From NCBI GenBank assembly GCA_947374865.1, contig CANCDR010000003.1, positions 124,001-188,000 on the forward strand: DNA of 64,000 nt. The letters are read 5' to 3'. This document shows, piece after piece, positions 9,686-19,469 of this stretch (position 1 is its first letter; each line of letters starts with the position of its first letter). A program made the translations under genes and the position numbers. The notes beneath the pieces are model-generated. The model saw nothing but the letters and a program-made list of their open reading frames with translations, did not search any database and was not told the origin of the DNA. The stretch is from Oxalobacteraceae bacterium (lineage in GTDB: Bacteria > Pseudomonadota > Gammaproteobacteria > Burkholderiales > Burkholderiaceae_D).

Positions 9686-10476
9686 ACTGCCACCGGTGCC
9701 TTGATGGCCGCATGCGATTGATAGCCGAGGATCTCGATATCGTCGTAGGTGTAATCAAACAGCGAATCCGGCTTGCGCTTGAAGGTCAGCTGCGGCAGGG
9801 CGAAGGTGTCACGCGCGAGCTGTTCACGTACCTGATCCATGTGGTTCGTGTACAAATGACAGTCGCCGCCGGTCCAGATGAAATCGCCGACCGCCAGGCC
9901 GGCCTGCTGCGCCATCATGTGGGTCAGCAGAGCGTACGAGGCAATATTAAAGGGCACGCCCAGAAAGATATCGGCGCTGCGCTGGTAGAGCTGACATGAC
10001 AGCTTGCCATCGGCGACATAGAACTGGAAGAAAGCATGGCAGGGGGGCAGCTTCATCTGCGGGATGTCGGCCACGTTCCAGGCCGAGACGATCAGGCGGC
10101 GTGAATCGGGATTGCTTTTAATTTGCTCAAGCACCTGACTGATCTGGTCGATATGCTGACCATTCGGCGCCGGCCAGGAGCGCCACTGATAGCCATAGAT
10201 CGGGCCCAGATTGCCTTGCGGGTCGGCCCACTCATCCCAGATCGAGACGCCATGTTGCTTCAGATAGGCGATATTGGTGGAGCCGGCGAGGAACCAGATC
10301 AGCTCATGAACGATGGACTTCATGTGCAGCTTCTTGGTCGTCACCATGGGGAAGCCCTGCTGCAGATCAAAGCGCATCTGATGGCCGAACACCGAGCGGG
10401 TGCCGGTACCGGTGCGGTCGGTTTTTTCGCTGCCATGCTCGTAGACATGGCGCATGAAGTCGAGATATTGGCGCAT
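9682..10476 (-). CDS. thyA: Thymidylate synthase
   Basis: Converts dUMP and methylene-tetrahydrofolate to dTMP and dihydrofolate. It has the standard 264-residue length of the short ThyA class. Motifs visible include [16 protein letters not shown], the catalytic cysteine in [12 protein letters not shown], and the dUMP-binding segments [26 protein letters not shown] and [14 protein letters not shown]. It follows the ABC exporter gene by 52 bases and overlaps folA, so it probably belongs to a minus-strand operon ending at the DUF4337 gene. Transcription may start upstream of the exporter or in the short gap; no clear promoter was picked out. Confidence 0.97.
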   Translation of the reverse strand: MRQYLDFMRHVYEHGSEKTDRTGTGTRSVFGHQMRFDLQQGFPMVTTKKLHMKSIVHELIWFLAGSTNIAYLKQHGVSIWDEWADPQGNLGPIYGYQWRSWPAPNGQHIDQISQVLEQIKSNPDSRRLIVSAWNVADIPQMKLPPCHAFFQFYVADGKLSCQLYQRSADIFLGVPFNIASYALLTHMMAQQAGLAVGDFIWTGGDCHLYTNHMDQVREQLARDTFALPQLTFKRKPDSLFDYTYDDIEILGYQSHAAIKAPVAV

Positions 10477-10528
10477 TGGCTGGCTTTCTTTAATCCGTTA
10501 TTTTACCGCTGTCCGCCCATGCATGGCA

Positions 10529-12319
10529 TCAGGATGGCTGACCAAATTGCAGCGCCGCCAGGCTGGCATACAGCCCGCCCTGTGCGACCAGTTCGGCATG
10601 GGTACCGGTTTCAACAATCTGACCATGTTCGAGAACGATAATCTTGTCTGCCCGTTGCACCGTCGCCAAGCGGTGGGCGATGACCAGCGTAGTACGGTCG
10701 AGCATGGCGCGTTCCAAGGCATGCTGCACCAGTCGTTCGGATTCGGCATCGAGCGCACTGGTGGCTTCGTCGAGCAGGAGCAGGGGTGGATTTTTCAGCA
10801 ACGCGCGGGCAATCGCAATCCGCTGCCGCTGACCACCGGAGAGCCGCACACCGCGTTCGCCGAGGAAGGAAAAATAACCCTCTGGCAGACGTTCGATAAA
10901 TTCGTTGGCAGCGGCCATGGTGGCGGCAGCGATCACTTCGGCATCGCTGGCGTCGGACCGACCGTAACGAATGTTTTCCATCGCATTGGCGGAAAAGATC
11001 ACCGTATCTTGCGGCACGATGCCGATCGCGCCGCGCAGTGCGTGCAGATCGAGCTGGCTGATGTCGACGCCATCCAGCCGAATGCTGCCTTGCTGGGGAT
11101 CGTAAAAACGCAGCAGTAATTGAAACAGCGTGGTCTTGCCGGCGCCGGACGGGCCAACGATGGCCACTGTCTCACCGGCCTTGACCTCCAGCGTCAAGCC
11201 GCTCAGCGAGGCCGCATCGGGACGCGAAGGATAATGAAAACTGAGATTGCTGATCGACAGTGCCGCGCCATTGGCCGTGCGTTGCGGCAGGCCTAAAGGC
11301 TGCGCCGGCGTTCTGATCGGCGAGGAAACCGCCAGCAGTTCAAGCAAACGGTCTGCGGCACCGGCGGCGCGTTGGGCATCGCCCAGCACTTCAGCCAGCG
11401 CGCCAATACCGCCAGCGACAATGGTGGCATATAAAATAAACTGACCGAGTTCGCCACCCGTCATGGTGCCGCGAATGACTGCATGCGCGCCCAGCCAGAG
11501 CACAAAGACGATCGCACCAAATACCAGCAGAATAGCGATGATGGTCAGCACCGAGCGCGCACGAATGCGTGCCAGCGCGGTCTTGAACGCCTGCTCGACG
11601 GATTTCTTGAAGCGCTGCCCTTCGGCGACTTCCTGGGTGAAAGCTTGCACGGTCGGCATGGCATTAAGGATTTCACCGGCCAGGGCCGAAGCATCGGCGA
11701 CCCGGTCTTGCGAATCACGCGAGAGCTTGCGTACCCGGCGTCCAAAAAACACGATCGGCAGCACGACCAAGGCCAGCATCACGATAATAATCAGCGATAA
11801 CTTGGGGCTGGTGATGAACAACATGATCAGTCCGCCGCTGCAGATCAAGACATTACGCAAAGCCATCGAAATACTGGTGCCGATCAGGGTCTGGATCAGG
11901 GTCGTGTCGGTCGTCAGGCGCGACTGGATTTCGCCGCTACGGTTGGTTTCGAAAAATTCCGGGCTTTGCGTGACGACGTGGGCATAGACCGCCGCGCGCA
12001 GATCGGCGGTGACGCGTTCACCCAGCCAGGACACCATGTAAAAGCGCGCGGCGGTGGCCACTGCCAAAATACAGGCCACGCCAAACAGAGCCAGGAAGGT
12101 CAGATCAACATTGGCAATATTTTGCTTCCCTGCGCTGCCAAAGCCCAGATCGATCATCTGCCGGAACGCATACGGAATGGCTAAGGTAGCGCCAGCGGCG
12201 ACCAGTAAGGCAATGCCGGCGAGGATGAACTGGCGTCGGTAGGGGCGCAGAAAGGGTAATAATTTTGCCAGCGTGGCCAGGCTGCCGGTTTTCAGTTCAC
12301 GAGATGGTGCTTGCGTCAT
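10529..12319 (-). CDS. MsbA-type ABC exporter (fused permease and ATPase)
   Basis: Inner-membrane ABC exporter half-transporter of 596 residues that would work as a homodimer. A six-helix transmembrane domain (about 30-320) precedes a nucleotide-binding domain with Walker A GPSGAGKTT (about 387), signature LSGGQRQR, Walker B LLLLDEATSALD and the switch His in VIAHRL. Within this class it resembles MsbA-like and ABCB-type lipid or multidrug exporters; substrate not assignable. Its ATG overlaps the stop of the AttH-like gene by 4 bases, so it is co-translated with the AttEFGH-like module, which points to a role in envelope lipid or lipoprotein traffic (inference). Confidence 0.9.
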   Translation of the reverse strand: MTQAPSRELKTGSLATLAKLLPFLRPYRRQFILAGIALLVAAGATLAIPYAFRQMIDLGFGSAGKQNIANVDLTFLALFGVACILAVATAARFYMVSWLGERVTADLRAAVYAHVVTQSPEFFETNRSGEIQSRLTTDTTLIQTLIGTSISMALRNVLICSGGLIMLFITSPKLSLIIIVMLALVVLPIVFFGRRVRKLSRDSQDRVADASALAGEILNAMPTVQAFTQEVAEGQRFKKSVEQAFKTALARIRARSVLTIIAILLVFGAIVFVLWLGAHAVIRGTMTGGELGQFILYATIVAGGIGALAEVLGDAQRAAGAADRLLELLAVSSPIRTPAQPLGLPQRTANGAALSISNLSFHYPSRPDAASLSGLTLEVKAGETVAIVGPSGAGKTTLFQLLLRFYDPQQGSIRLDGVDISQLDLHALRGAIGIVPQDTVIFSANAMENIRYGRSDASDAEVIAAATMAAANEFIERLPEGYFSFLGERGVRLSGGQRQRIAIARALLKNPPLLLLDEATSALDAESERLVQHALERAMLDRTTLVIAHRLATVQRADKIIVLEHGQIVETGTHAELVAQGGLYASLAALQFGQPS

Positions 12320-13419
12320 AATTTAAGAGCTTTTAAGTAGCCGGTCATTTCAAGGTAGCCGCGTCCGGCCGGGATGCCATCGCGGGTCAGTGTGACTGCG
12401 CCTTCCCAGTAGACCGCGCCGGTTGAACGGCGTGAATCGAGTTCCTGGTCGTCTTGCAGGGGCGACAGCTGCCAGCGGTAAGCACCAGTTTGTATCAGCT
12501 GGGCGACGGGGTAGAGCGCATTGGTACGCGGGGAACGCCAGCGACGGATCACGCTGAAATTCACTTCGTGCGGCGCAAACTGCGTCAGACGTCCATCCGC
12601 CCGACGCAGGCTTGCATTACTCCAAATTTTATCACCCTTCGTGTCGCGCACCTGAAAAGCCATCAGTGCCGAGCCGTCCGACAGGTTCGCGCCTAGCCAG
12701 TCCCAGCCACTGGCATTGGTGTCGAGCACACTGCTGGACCACTCGTGATCGAGCCAGGCGGTGCCCGTTACCGTCTGCGATGGACCGGCGCGCTGAAGGC
12801 TGCCGCTGACGCTGAGCTGTGGCTCGCTCAAATAATAACTGGCCTGTGCTGGCAGCGGTCCTTTGCGTGAATAGCCACGCTCGCCTTGCAGCAGCGGACT
12901 TTGGTTCGGCGTGAGCTGCAGCGTGAGCGTGAAGCTGGCTGTTTTAACTTGCGCCGCATAGCGACCATCAGTCTGGCGCACCAGTGTCCAGTCATGTAAC
13001 TTGACATCGGTATTACCCACTTTGGCATAGGCGATACCGAAGCCTTCACGGGCGCTTTGCTGGTCGTGAATTAATTTGCCGACCGCCGGATCTGACAGCG
13101 CGGCATGGCCGATGATCAGCTGATGCGGCGCAAACTTACTGGGATTGCGTCGATCGTGTTCGGTCGCTGTGCGAAAGAAGGTGATCTGAAATCCCAGCGT
13201 CTTTTGATCGGCAGTATTGAGCCAGCCGGTGAGGTACCACCATTCGGTGCGAAACGCCGGATGGGCGCCGGTGTCGGCCGGGAGCGTGATGACAGTGCCC
13301 GGCTTGACGACGGCAAATGCGGGCACTGCAGCCTGGCTGGCCAAGGGCAGACATAGCATTAGCCAAACCCAAAGCAGGGCGCAGTGCAAGCGCTGATGTC
13401 GGGGAAATGTCTGCATCAA
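12316..13419 (-). CDS. AttH / CrtC-like lipocalin-fold secreted protein
   Basis: 367-residue exported protein with a signal peptide (hydrophobic stretch LWVWLMLCLPLASQAA, about residues 14-31). The mature part resembles the AttH / carotenoid 1,2-hydratase (CrtC) superfamily: FRTEWWYLTGWL near the start, LDHEWSSSVLDTNASGWDWLG in the middle and YWEGAVTLTRDG towards the end. No carotenoid genes are nearby, so a hydratase label would mislead; the context (ATPase, FtsX permease, this protein) is that of the att-type ABC system. The start is 3 bases after the permease stop. The biochemical role of AttH is unknown; a periplasmic lipid-binding or hydrolytic partner is plausible. Confidence 0.82.
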   Translation of the reverse strand: MMQTFPRHQRLHCALLWVWLMLCLPLASQAAVPAFAVVKPGTVITLPADTGAHPAFRTEWWYLTGWLNTADQKTLGFQITFFRTATEHDRRNPSKFAPHQLIIGHAALSDPAVGKLIHDQQSAREGFGIAYAKVGNTDVKLHDWTLVRQTDGRYAAQVKTASFTLTLQLTPNQSPLLQGERGYSRKGPLPAQASYYLSEPQLSVSGSLQRAGPSQTVTGTAWLDHEWSSSVLDTNASGWDWLGANLSDGSALMAFQVRDTKGDKIWSNASLRRADGRLTQFAPHEVNFSVIRRWRSPRTNALYPVAQLIQTGAYRWQLSPLQDDQELDSRRSTGAVYWEGAVTLTRDGIPAGRGYLEMTGYLKALKL

Positions 13420-13422
13420 TTT

Positions 13423-15966
13423 TTACCAATCTTCACGTACGGCCCGCACGGCATCGCCCTGCACCACAGAACGTCCGGCCAGCAAAGCCGTTAGCGCTGC
13501 CGATGCGAGCATGAGGAACGCCACGCAGGCCAGCAAACCCCATGGCAGGTGCATTTGCATGGTCCAGTGAAATGACTGTGGATTCACAATGAACACCAGA
13601 ATCAGACTGATACAGACCCCCAGCACGAAGCCGACCACTATGCCTGCTGCGGTGAGCAAACTGCCTTCGACTGCCAGTAGCGTCAGAATCTGCCGTCTGG
13701 TCACGCCGATATGGCGCAGCATGCCAAACTCTTTGGCGCGCGCCAGTGTCTGGGCCGAAAAGGTGGCGGCCACGCCAAATAAGCCGATCAAAATCGCCAC
13801 CAGTTCCAGCAGATAAGTGACGGCAAAACTACGGTCAAAAATTTTCAGACTGAGCGCGCGGATCTCGCCGGCGGCAGCGAAGTCAAGATCGGCGCCGAAG
13901 GGGAGCGACTGCATCTTCGCCTTGAGTTTGGCGGAATCCACCTCGGCAGCGAGCCACAAGGCGGCATCGGTGACGATCAGGTCACCAGTCAGGCGCTGGT
14001 AATCTTCCAGACGCATCTGAATCGCGCCGGATTGGCGTGCATAGTCACGCCAGATGCCGGCCACCACAAAAGTCTGGCCAGCGAATGGCAGACGGATCGG
14101 CTGGCCGACGGCAGCGCCATACAGATCGACCATGGCTTCCGAGACCCACACCGGAATTGCCGGTGCCAGGACCGCGATCGATGCGCCCGTCAGCGGCAAT
14201 GACTGCCCCGGATCGCGCGCGTTAATCGGTCGCGCCACCAAGGCAACTGCAGGGCGTTTTGGATCCAGCGTTAGCGGCACGTTACGCAAAAATTCAGTAC
14301 GTAAAACGCCGCTCGTCGCGGCTAGTCTGGCCTGTTCAATTTGCCCCAGACCGGCGGTATTACCTGCGCCGGCCACCCGTACATAGAGGTCAGCAGGCAG
14401 CACCAGCGCTAACCAGTCATCTACTGAATCGCGAAAGCTGGCGACCATGATCGCCATAGCGACCATCAGACTAAAGCTCGACAGGATGCCGGCCAATGCC
14501 ATCGAGGCTTGATTAGGCGCGTTTTTCAGCCGTGCGATGGACAGGCTAAAAATGACGCCGGGGCGGGGGATAAGTCGACTCAGCAGGGCAAACAGCCAGA
14601 CACAAAAGCGCGGCATGAGCGCAATCCCACCAATGAGCAGTAAGGCGACGGCCAAATAAGCGAAGACCGGTAAATCCCAGACCGGTGGCAGCTGCGTGAA
14701 CAGTGCGCCGCAGAGCAGACAAAGCAGCCCAGGCCAGCTGCGGCCCAGCGGTGCGAGCGCAACATCTTCTGCGCCTGATTTGAGCGCCGCTGCCGGTCTG
14801 GCCGAGGCGGCTTCGAGCGCTGGCCCGGCGCTTCCAAGCACAGCGACGAATACGCCCAGCAGAAAAAACAGCAGCGCCGCAGCAGGTTCTATTTTTAACG
14901 CTGGCCGCACGCCAGAAAAATAACCGGCACCCAGATCGCCACCGAAAAAATGCAGTGCCGTGGCAGCGATCGCGTAGGCCAGCAATAGTCCGAGCAGCGA
15001 ACCGAGCGCGCCGAGCAGGGCGCCTTCGGTGAGAATTTGCAAGAGTAAAGCGCGACGCGTCAGGCCCACGACGCGCAGCAAAGCAAACTGACTGCGCCGA
15101 CGAATCACCGACAAGGCCTGAGTAGAAAACACCAGAAACGCCCCGGTAAATAAAGCCACTAAAGCGAGAATATTGAGGTTCACCCGATAAGCGCGCGACA
15201 TGTCGGCACTACGCTGTTCCTGCTCCTGTGCCTCGGTCAAAAAAAAGCCTGCGTCAAGCATAGGCATCAGGCCCGCCTTGAAATCCTCCCTCGCAACGCC
15301 GGCGACGAGCTTAATATCAATACGCGAGAGCTGACCGAGACGCGCAAAACGCCACTGTGCCGCACCAATATCCATGACGGCAATCCGCTGACCGGCGCGC
15401 GCCTGCAGCAGGCCGCCCGCCACGCGCAAAGGCACATCGTGCATGCCCGAGCGCAGAACCAAGGTATCGCCGGTCTGGACCTTCAGCCAAACCATCGCCG
15501 CCGGAGAAAGAAAGAGGGCATCGTCTGCCAGCGTATCGAAGGGACGCTCAGGCGCCGGCACGCCGAGTAAATCGGGCGTAATCGCCGCCGCGCGAAACAC
15601 ATCCAGACCGAGAATTTTCAGTGTGCTGCGTTCACCCGGTACGCTGGCATCGAGTTCCAATACCGGCGATGCCACCGCCACACCAGACTGTGCAGCGATG
15701 CGGGGAAACAGCGCCTCATCGAATAGTTCCTGCGTGCTGCGCAGCTGCAGGTCGGACTGCCCGGCGATGCTGTTGACGGCCGTCGTAAATTCGTTGAAGG
15801 CCGCGGTATTAATCAAATGAATGGCAAAGCCGAGCGCAATCCCCAGGGCGATGGCACTGATCGCCATCAGCATGCGCAGGGGGTGGCTGGACCATTCGCC
15901 GCGCAGCAGCCAGCGCATCAGCTGGACCCTGTATTGTGTGGGGTTTTGATGCATCCCTTGGTTCAT
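13423..15966 (-). CDS. FtsX-family ABC transporter permease (AttF/G-like, fused)
   Basis: 847-residue inner-membrane permease with two FtsX/MacB-type permease repeats. An N-terminal membrane helix (about 30-52) leads to a periplasmic domain (about 55-265), three helices with NILALVALFTGAFLVFSTQAL and the VVGLTRRALLLQILTEG coupling segment, a central linker with extra helices, a second periplasmic domain (about 510-715) and a second helix trio with HIGVTRRQILTLLAVEG. Such full-length proteins equal two half-permeases joined. It overlaps the ATPase gene by 4 bases. FtsX-class systems move lipids or lipoproteins, or transmit force, across the envelope rather than import solutes; substrate unknown here. 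Confidence 0.88.
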   Translation of the reverse strand: MNQGMHQNPTQYRVQLMRWLLRGEWSSHPLRMLMAISAIALGIALGFAIHLINTAAFNEFTTAVNSIAGQSDLQLRSTQELFDEALFPRIAAQSGVAVASPVLELDASVPGERSTLKILGLDVFRAAAITPDLLGVPAPERPFDTLADDALFLSPAAMVWLKVQTGDTLVLRSGMHDVPLRVAGGLLQARAGQRIAVMDIGAAQWRFARLGQLSRIDIKLVAGVAREDFKAGLMPMLDAGFFLTEAQEQEQRSADMSRAYRVNLNILALVALFTGAFLVFSTQALSVIRRRSQFALLRVVGLTRRALLLQILTEGALLGALGSLLGLLLAYAIAATALHFFGGDLGAGYFSGVRPALKIEPAAALLFFLLGVFVAVLGSAGPALEAASARPAAALKSGAEDVALAPLGRSWPGLLCLLCGALFTQLPPVWDLPVFAYLAVALLLIGGIALMPRFCVWLFALLSRLIPRPGVIFSLSIARLKNAPNQASMALAGILSSFSLMVAMAIMVASFRDSVDDWLALVLPADLYVRVAGAGNTAGLGQIEQARLAATSGVLRTEFLRNVPLTLDPKRPAVALVARPINARDPGQSLPLTGASIAVLAPAIPVWVSEAMVDLYGAAVGQPIRLPFAGQTFVVAGIWRDYARQSGAIQMRLEDYQRLTGDLIVTDAALWLAAEVDSAKLKAKMQSLPFGADLDFAAAGEIRALSLKIFDRSFAVTYLLELVAILIGLFGVAATFSAQTLARAKEFGMLRHIGVTRRQILTLLAVEGSLLTAAGIVVGFVLGVCISLILVFIVNPQSFHWTMQMHLPWGLLACVAFLMLASAALTALLAGRSVVQGDAVRAVREDW

Positions 15967-16616
15967 GCCTTAGCAGGAAACAGACCGTCCCGCGTGAGGA
16001 TCAGTATCCGGTCTGCGCTCGCGGCGGCGGCTTGCGAATGGGTCACCATGATGGCTGAGCTGCCGTTGGCCTTGATCTCTGCGCGTAAAAGCTGCAACAC
16101 GCCGTGCGCCGTATCCGGATCGAGATTGCCGGTCGGCTCATCGGCCAAAAGTAAGCTGGGCCGGTGCACCAAGGCGCGCGCAATGGCAACGCGTTGCAGT
16201 TCACCGCCCGATAACTGACGCGGAAAATCCGCTTCCCGTCCTGCCAGTCCGACTGCCTTGAGCATATGGGCGGCACGGTCTGTGGGCAATTGGTTCAGTA
16301 GCAAGGGCAGGGCGACATTTTGAAGTAGCGTCAGATGCGGCAAAATATGGAAGGCTTGAAAAATGAAGCCAAATTTTTCGCGTCGTAAGCGGGTCGCGGC
16401 GTCATCGTCGAGCGCCGACATGGCCACGCCATCGATCAGCACGGCACCGCTGTCTGGGGTATCGAGACCGGCGATCAGATTGAGCAGGGTCGATTTGCCG
16501 ACCCCCGAATCACCCATCACGGCGACGAATTCGCCCGGCGGCAGTGTGAAGGATAGATCGCTTAAAACTTGCCGGCCGTTGGCATAGGCTTTGCAGAGCT
16601 GGCGCAGTTCGAGCAT
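15963..16616 (-). CDS. LolD/MacB-type ABC ATP-binding protein (AttE-like)
   Basis: 217-residue ATPase that powers the adjacent FtsX-type permease. Walker A GDSGVGKST (about residues 34-42), the Q-loop FIFQAFHILPHLT, the signature LSGGELQRVAIARAL and Walker B LLLADEPTGNLD are intact; the ELQRVAIARALVHRPSLLLADEPTGNLD block is the LolD/MacB/FtsE type. It is the first gene of the minus-strand series ATPase, permease, AttH-like protein, MsbA-like exporter. The ATG at 16616 has only a weak ribosome binding site (CCTGCTA upstream). Confidence 0.9.
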   Translation of the reverse strand: MLELRQLCKAYANGRQVLSDLSFTLPPGEFVAVMGDSGVGKSTLLNLIAGLDTPDSGAVLIDGVAMSALDDDAATRLRREKFGFIFQAFHILPHLTLLQNVALPLLLNQLPTDRAAHMLKAVGLAGREADFPRQLSGGELQRVAIARALVHRPSLLLADEPTGNLDPDTAHGVLQLLRAEIKANGSSAIMVTHSQAAAASADRILILTRDGLFPAKA

Positions 16617-16919
16617 TAGCAGGCGCTTCGCAAAACGGTGTCTAGCGCAGACTTAAACATGGCTGCAAAAAAAGTCATTACAAACCATTTCCTGATCAAT
16701 TAAACAATGTAAATAGGGGCCATAATGTGGGCAAGCGAAGGCATGGGTCGTGCATAAGGCAAGATTCGTTTATGATAGCTGAAATACGCATTTTGCATCG
16801 TTGGCCGCGCTATTGGCTGCGGGCCGATCGCCCAAAATAAATCCACGCCCAAGCGCAGGAATACATCCCGCTTTCATTTTGCTTGAATTTTGCTTCCTTT
16901 CCGCTTGACTCCCCAGATA
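16617..16919. other. Divergent intergenic region, 303 bases
   Basis: Separates the divergent ATPase and methyltransferase genes. It is AT-richer than its flanks in the first half. A TATGAT at 16772-16777 could be a plus-strand -10, but I see no good -35. No tRNA, terminator or sizeable inverted repeat was recognised. Confidence 0.4.
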
Positions 16920-17759
16920 ATGACGACAAACCCCATTCCCGACATCCGTCCCGGTCAGTCCATCGAGCTGCTCAAGGAACTGCACATCCTCACGCGCGAC
17001 GGTAAGTTGAATCAGGACAGCCGTCGCAAACTCAAGCAGATTTATCATCTGTTTCAGTTTATCGAGCCTTTATTGCTTCAGATTCAGCAGGAACATGCCG
17101 ATATACAGCTGATTGACCATGGTGCGGGTAAATCTTATCTGGGATTTATTCTTTACGATCTGTTTTTTAAGGCCGCCCCGGGTCAAGCGCATATCTTTGG
17201 TATCGAAACGCGCGCCGAGCTGGTGGAGAAGTCCCGCCAATTAGCCCAAAAACTCGGCTTTGAAGGCATGTCGTTTTTGAATTTGTCGGTCGCTGAATCG
17301 ACCGACTCTGCGCTGCTACCGTCGCGGATAGATATCGTCACCGCGCTGCATGCCTGTAACACGGCGACCGATGACGCGATCCACTTTGGCTTGCAAAAGC
17401 AGGCTAAATTTATGGTGCTGGTACCTTGTTGTCAGGCTGAAGTGGCGGCTGTATTGAAAAAGAATAAAGGACAGGCGCTGGGCAAACAGGTCCTGACGGA
17501 ACTCTGGCGTCATCCGCTGCACACGCGCGAATTTGGCAGCCAGATCACCAATGTGCTGCGCTGTCTGCAGCTCGAAGCACATGGTTATCAGGTCAGTGTC
17601 ACAGAACTGGTCGGCTGGGAACATTCGATGAAAAATGAATTAATCATCGCGCAGTACAAAGATTTACCTCGAAAACGTCCTGCCGAACGGCTTGCAGAAG
17701 TATTGCAAACGCTGGGGCTGGAAGAAATGCAGGGGCGTTTTTTTAGCTCCACTCATTAA
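16920..17759 (+). CDS. Class I SAM-dependent methyltransferase
   Basis: 279-residue protein with a Rossmann-type methyltransferase core in its middle. IQLIDHGAGKSYLGFILYD (about residues 60-80) is the D-x-G-x-G-K SAM loop, IFGIETRAELVEKSRQLAQKLGF supplies the motif II acid, and VTALHACNTATDDAI contains the motif IV region. A Cys pair follows in VLVPCCQAEVA. This matches a family of uncharacterised bacterial methyltransferases; the substrate (possibly RNA) is not assignable. The frame extends to a TTG at 16890, but the ATG at 16920 is preferred. It ends 12 bases before the secreted metallopeptidase-like gene and is probably co-transcribed with it. Confidence 0.78.
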   Translation: MTTNPIPDIRPGQSIELLKELHILTRDGKLNQDSRRKLKQIYHLFQFIEPLLLQIQQEHADIQLIDHGAGKSYLGFILYDLFFKAAPGQAHIFGIETRAELVEKSRQLAQKLGFEGMSFLNLSVAESTDSALLPSRIDIVTALHACNTATDDAIHFGLQKQAKFMVLVPCCQAEVAAVLKKNKGQALGKQVLTELWRHPLHTREFGSQITNVLRCLQLEAHGYQVSVTELVGWEHSMKNELIIAQYKDLPRKRPAERLAEVLQTLGLEEMQGRFFSSTH

Positions 17760-17771
17760 TCGGATCTGACC

Positions 17772-19469
17772 GTGAAAAAAATATCGTTTATTGCTGCGCT
17801 GGGTTTGAGTTTGCTGGCTGCGTCAGTGCAGGCCCAAACCAAAACCCCAGCGCTGGCCGGCGTGGAAGTCAAAATCAGTCTGCAGCAGGATGGCAAACTC
17901 GATCTCAGTTATACGCTGCCACCGGGCTGCGAGGTGCTGCCTCTGCGCGGCGGTCCGTGGTCCTTCAAGCAGCAGCGCGAATGGCGTAAGGACTGGCTGC
18001 CAGCCGATGACTGCGGCACGCAAAGTGATGCCGGCATTACGCGTCATCGGGCCAGCTGCCCGGCGGTGCGTTTTACGCTCACGCCGCGGGCTTACTCACA
18101 AGAACAGCCGATGTCGCCGGCTTCGCTGGTAGACGGGCAGGGCGTGATGCTGCATACCGGTAGCATTGCACCGACCGAGGCCTGCGGCCCAGTGCAGTGG
18201 CATTTTGCGTCCGCCAAGGGTTCGGTGATGTTGGACGGGTTCGTGCGTGGGTCGGCTATGCGGATGGCCGAATCCGCCATGCCCGGTCTGCGGTTTACTT
18301 CACTCTACCTCAGTCTTCAGCCGCTCGACGCGGGCGCCGCCTTGGCCACCATTGTGGGTGCCGGCGTGCCGCCTTGGCTGCGCAGCAGTATTAGCGAGGC
18401 AGCTGAGGGCATCATGCTGCATTATCATCAAACGCTGCCGCAGGCCGAGGTCGGTTCCGCCGCCTTGATCGTCACACAGGGCAGCGATACAGGTGCAATG
18501 CGTTTTACGCTGGATGGCGGGCGCAGTCGCATGCTGCGTTTAAATTATCTTAATCCTACCGAACAGATTGATGCGCGCCAGTCGCAGTCGGTGCGCAGTT
18601 CGATCGCGCATGAAGTGGCGCACATTTTACAGCCAGGCCTGCAATCGCCGGCCTTGGTGTATCCGGAGCGTACCCTGATGATCGAGGGCGGCGCGGAATT
18701 TTTACGCTGGATGAGTGAATATCGTCTGGGCTGGAAAAGTAGCGCGCAGCTGGCCGATGAGCTCGATGAAGCGCTCAATTTATGTCTGATGGAAGTCGGT
18801 GATTTGCCTTGGAAGCGCTTCTTGAAACGTAACGTCGGTCGCACGCCCAATCAATGTGGCCTGGCGATTCACGTGATGGTGTTGGCGGCGCGCCAGTCGC
18901 CCTTGAGCGCGGAAACCGTGCTGGGAAATTTATACGCAGCGCTACGCAAGAATCCCGCAACGGACATTGCCCGCGCTTTGGAATGTGGTGAAGTTGCGGC
19001 CTGTTCGGTGCAGGTATTGCCGGACCTGTTGGGTGGTAACGTCGGCTTTGGTGTGCAGATGCGCGAGCTGATGACGAACCTGGCGATCATCAAGAAAAGC
19101 GATCTGCAGCCCAATGCACAGGCCAGCCGTCTGTTTTCCAGAGCGGCGTTTTCGCAATTGATGACCGAGGATTGCAGTAGTTTGGCGTACTGGGTCAGGG
19201 ACAGCTATTTTGAAATTGGCCGTAGTGAGACCTGCAAAACCTTTGAAGCAGGTATGAAGATCAGTAAGGCAGAGGGCGTAAGTTTATTTGACGAGCCGCG
19301 CCAGGCAGCGCAGGCGATTGCCGGTGCCTGTGACAAAAACGGCGCGGTCAATTTACGCACCCTCGAAGACCGCGCCGTTCGCGTGGAATGTCGCAATCCG
19401 TATCGGCCATCGAAGAATTTTTATAAGCTCGATACGGGGAAGATTTTAACCTTGTTGGACGCGCGGTAA
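17772..19469 (+). CDS. Secreted protein with HExxH zinc-peptidase motif
   Basis: 565-residue exported protein with a clear signal peptide (MKKISFIAALGLSLLAASVQAQ). I do not recognise a characterised family, but the centre contains HEVAH (residues 280-284) followed by E305 in MIEGGAEFLRWM. That is the HExxH plus downstream Glu arrangement of gluzincin zinc metallopeptidases. The N-terminal half is predicted beta-rich and contains several Cys residues that could form disulfides. The C-terminal half is helical, with conserved-looking Cys (CGEVAACSVQVL, DCSSLAYW). It follows the methyltransferase after 12 bases and ends directly against the convergent selD stop. A periplasmic or secreted peptidase is the most economical reading; activity is inference. 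Confidence 0.7.
   Translation: MKKISFIAALGLSLLAASVQAQTKTPALAGVEVKISLQQDGKLDLSYTLPPGCEVLPLRGGPWSFKQQREWRKDWLPADDCGTQSDAGITRHRASCPAVRFTLTPRAYSQEQPMSPASLVDGQGVMLHTGSIAPTEACGPVQWHFASAKGSVMLDGFVRGSAMRMAESAMPGLRFTSLYLSLQPLDAGAALATIVGAGVPPWLRSSISEAAEGIMLHYHQTLPQAEVGSAALIVTQGSDTGAMRFTLDGGRSRMLRLNYLNPTEQIDARQSQSVRSSIAHEVAHILQPGLQSPALVYPERTLMIEGGAEFLRWMSEYRLGWKSSAQLADELDEALNLCLMEVGDLPWKRFLKRNVGRTPNQCGLAIHVMVLAARQSPLSAETVLGNLYAALRKNPATDIARALECGEVAACSVQVLPDLLGGNVGFGVQMRELMTNLAIIKKSDLQPNAQASRLFSRAAFSQLMTEDCSSLAYWVRDSYFEIGRSETCKTFEAGMKISKAEGVSLFDEPRQAAQAIAGACDKNGAVNLRTLEDRAVRVECRNPYRPSKNFYKLDTGKILTLLDAR

Noticed and set aside
12316-13419. Carotenoid 1,2-hydratase (CrtC) function
   Set aside because: Only superfamily-level resemblance; no carotenoid genes are present, and the ATPase/FtsX permease context fits AttH.
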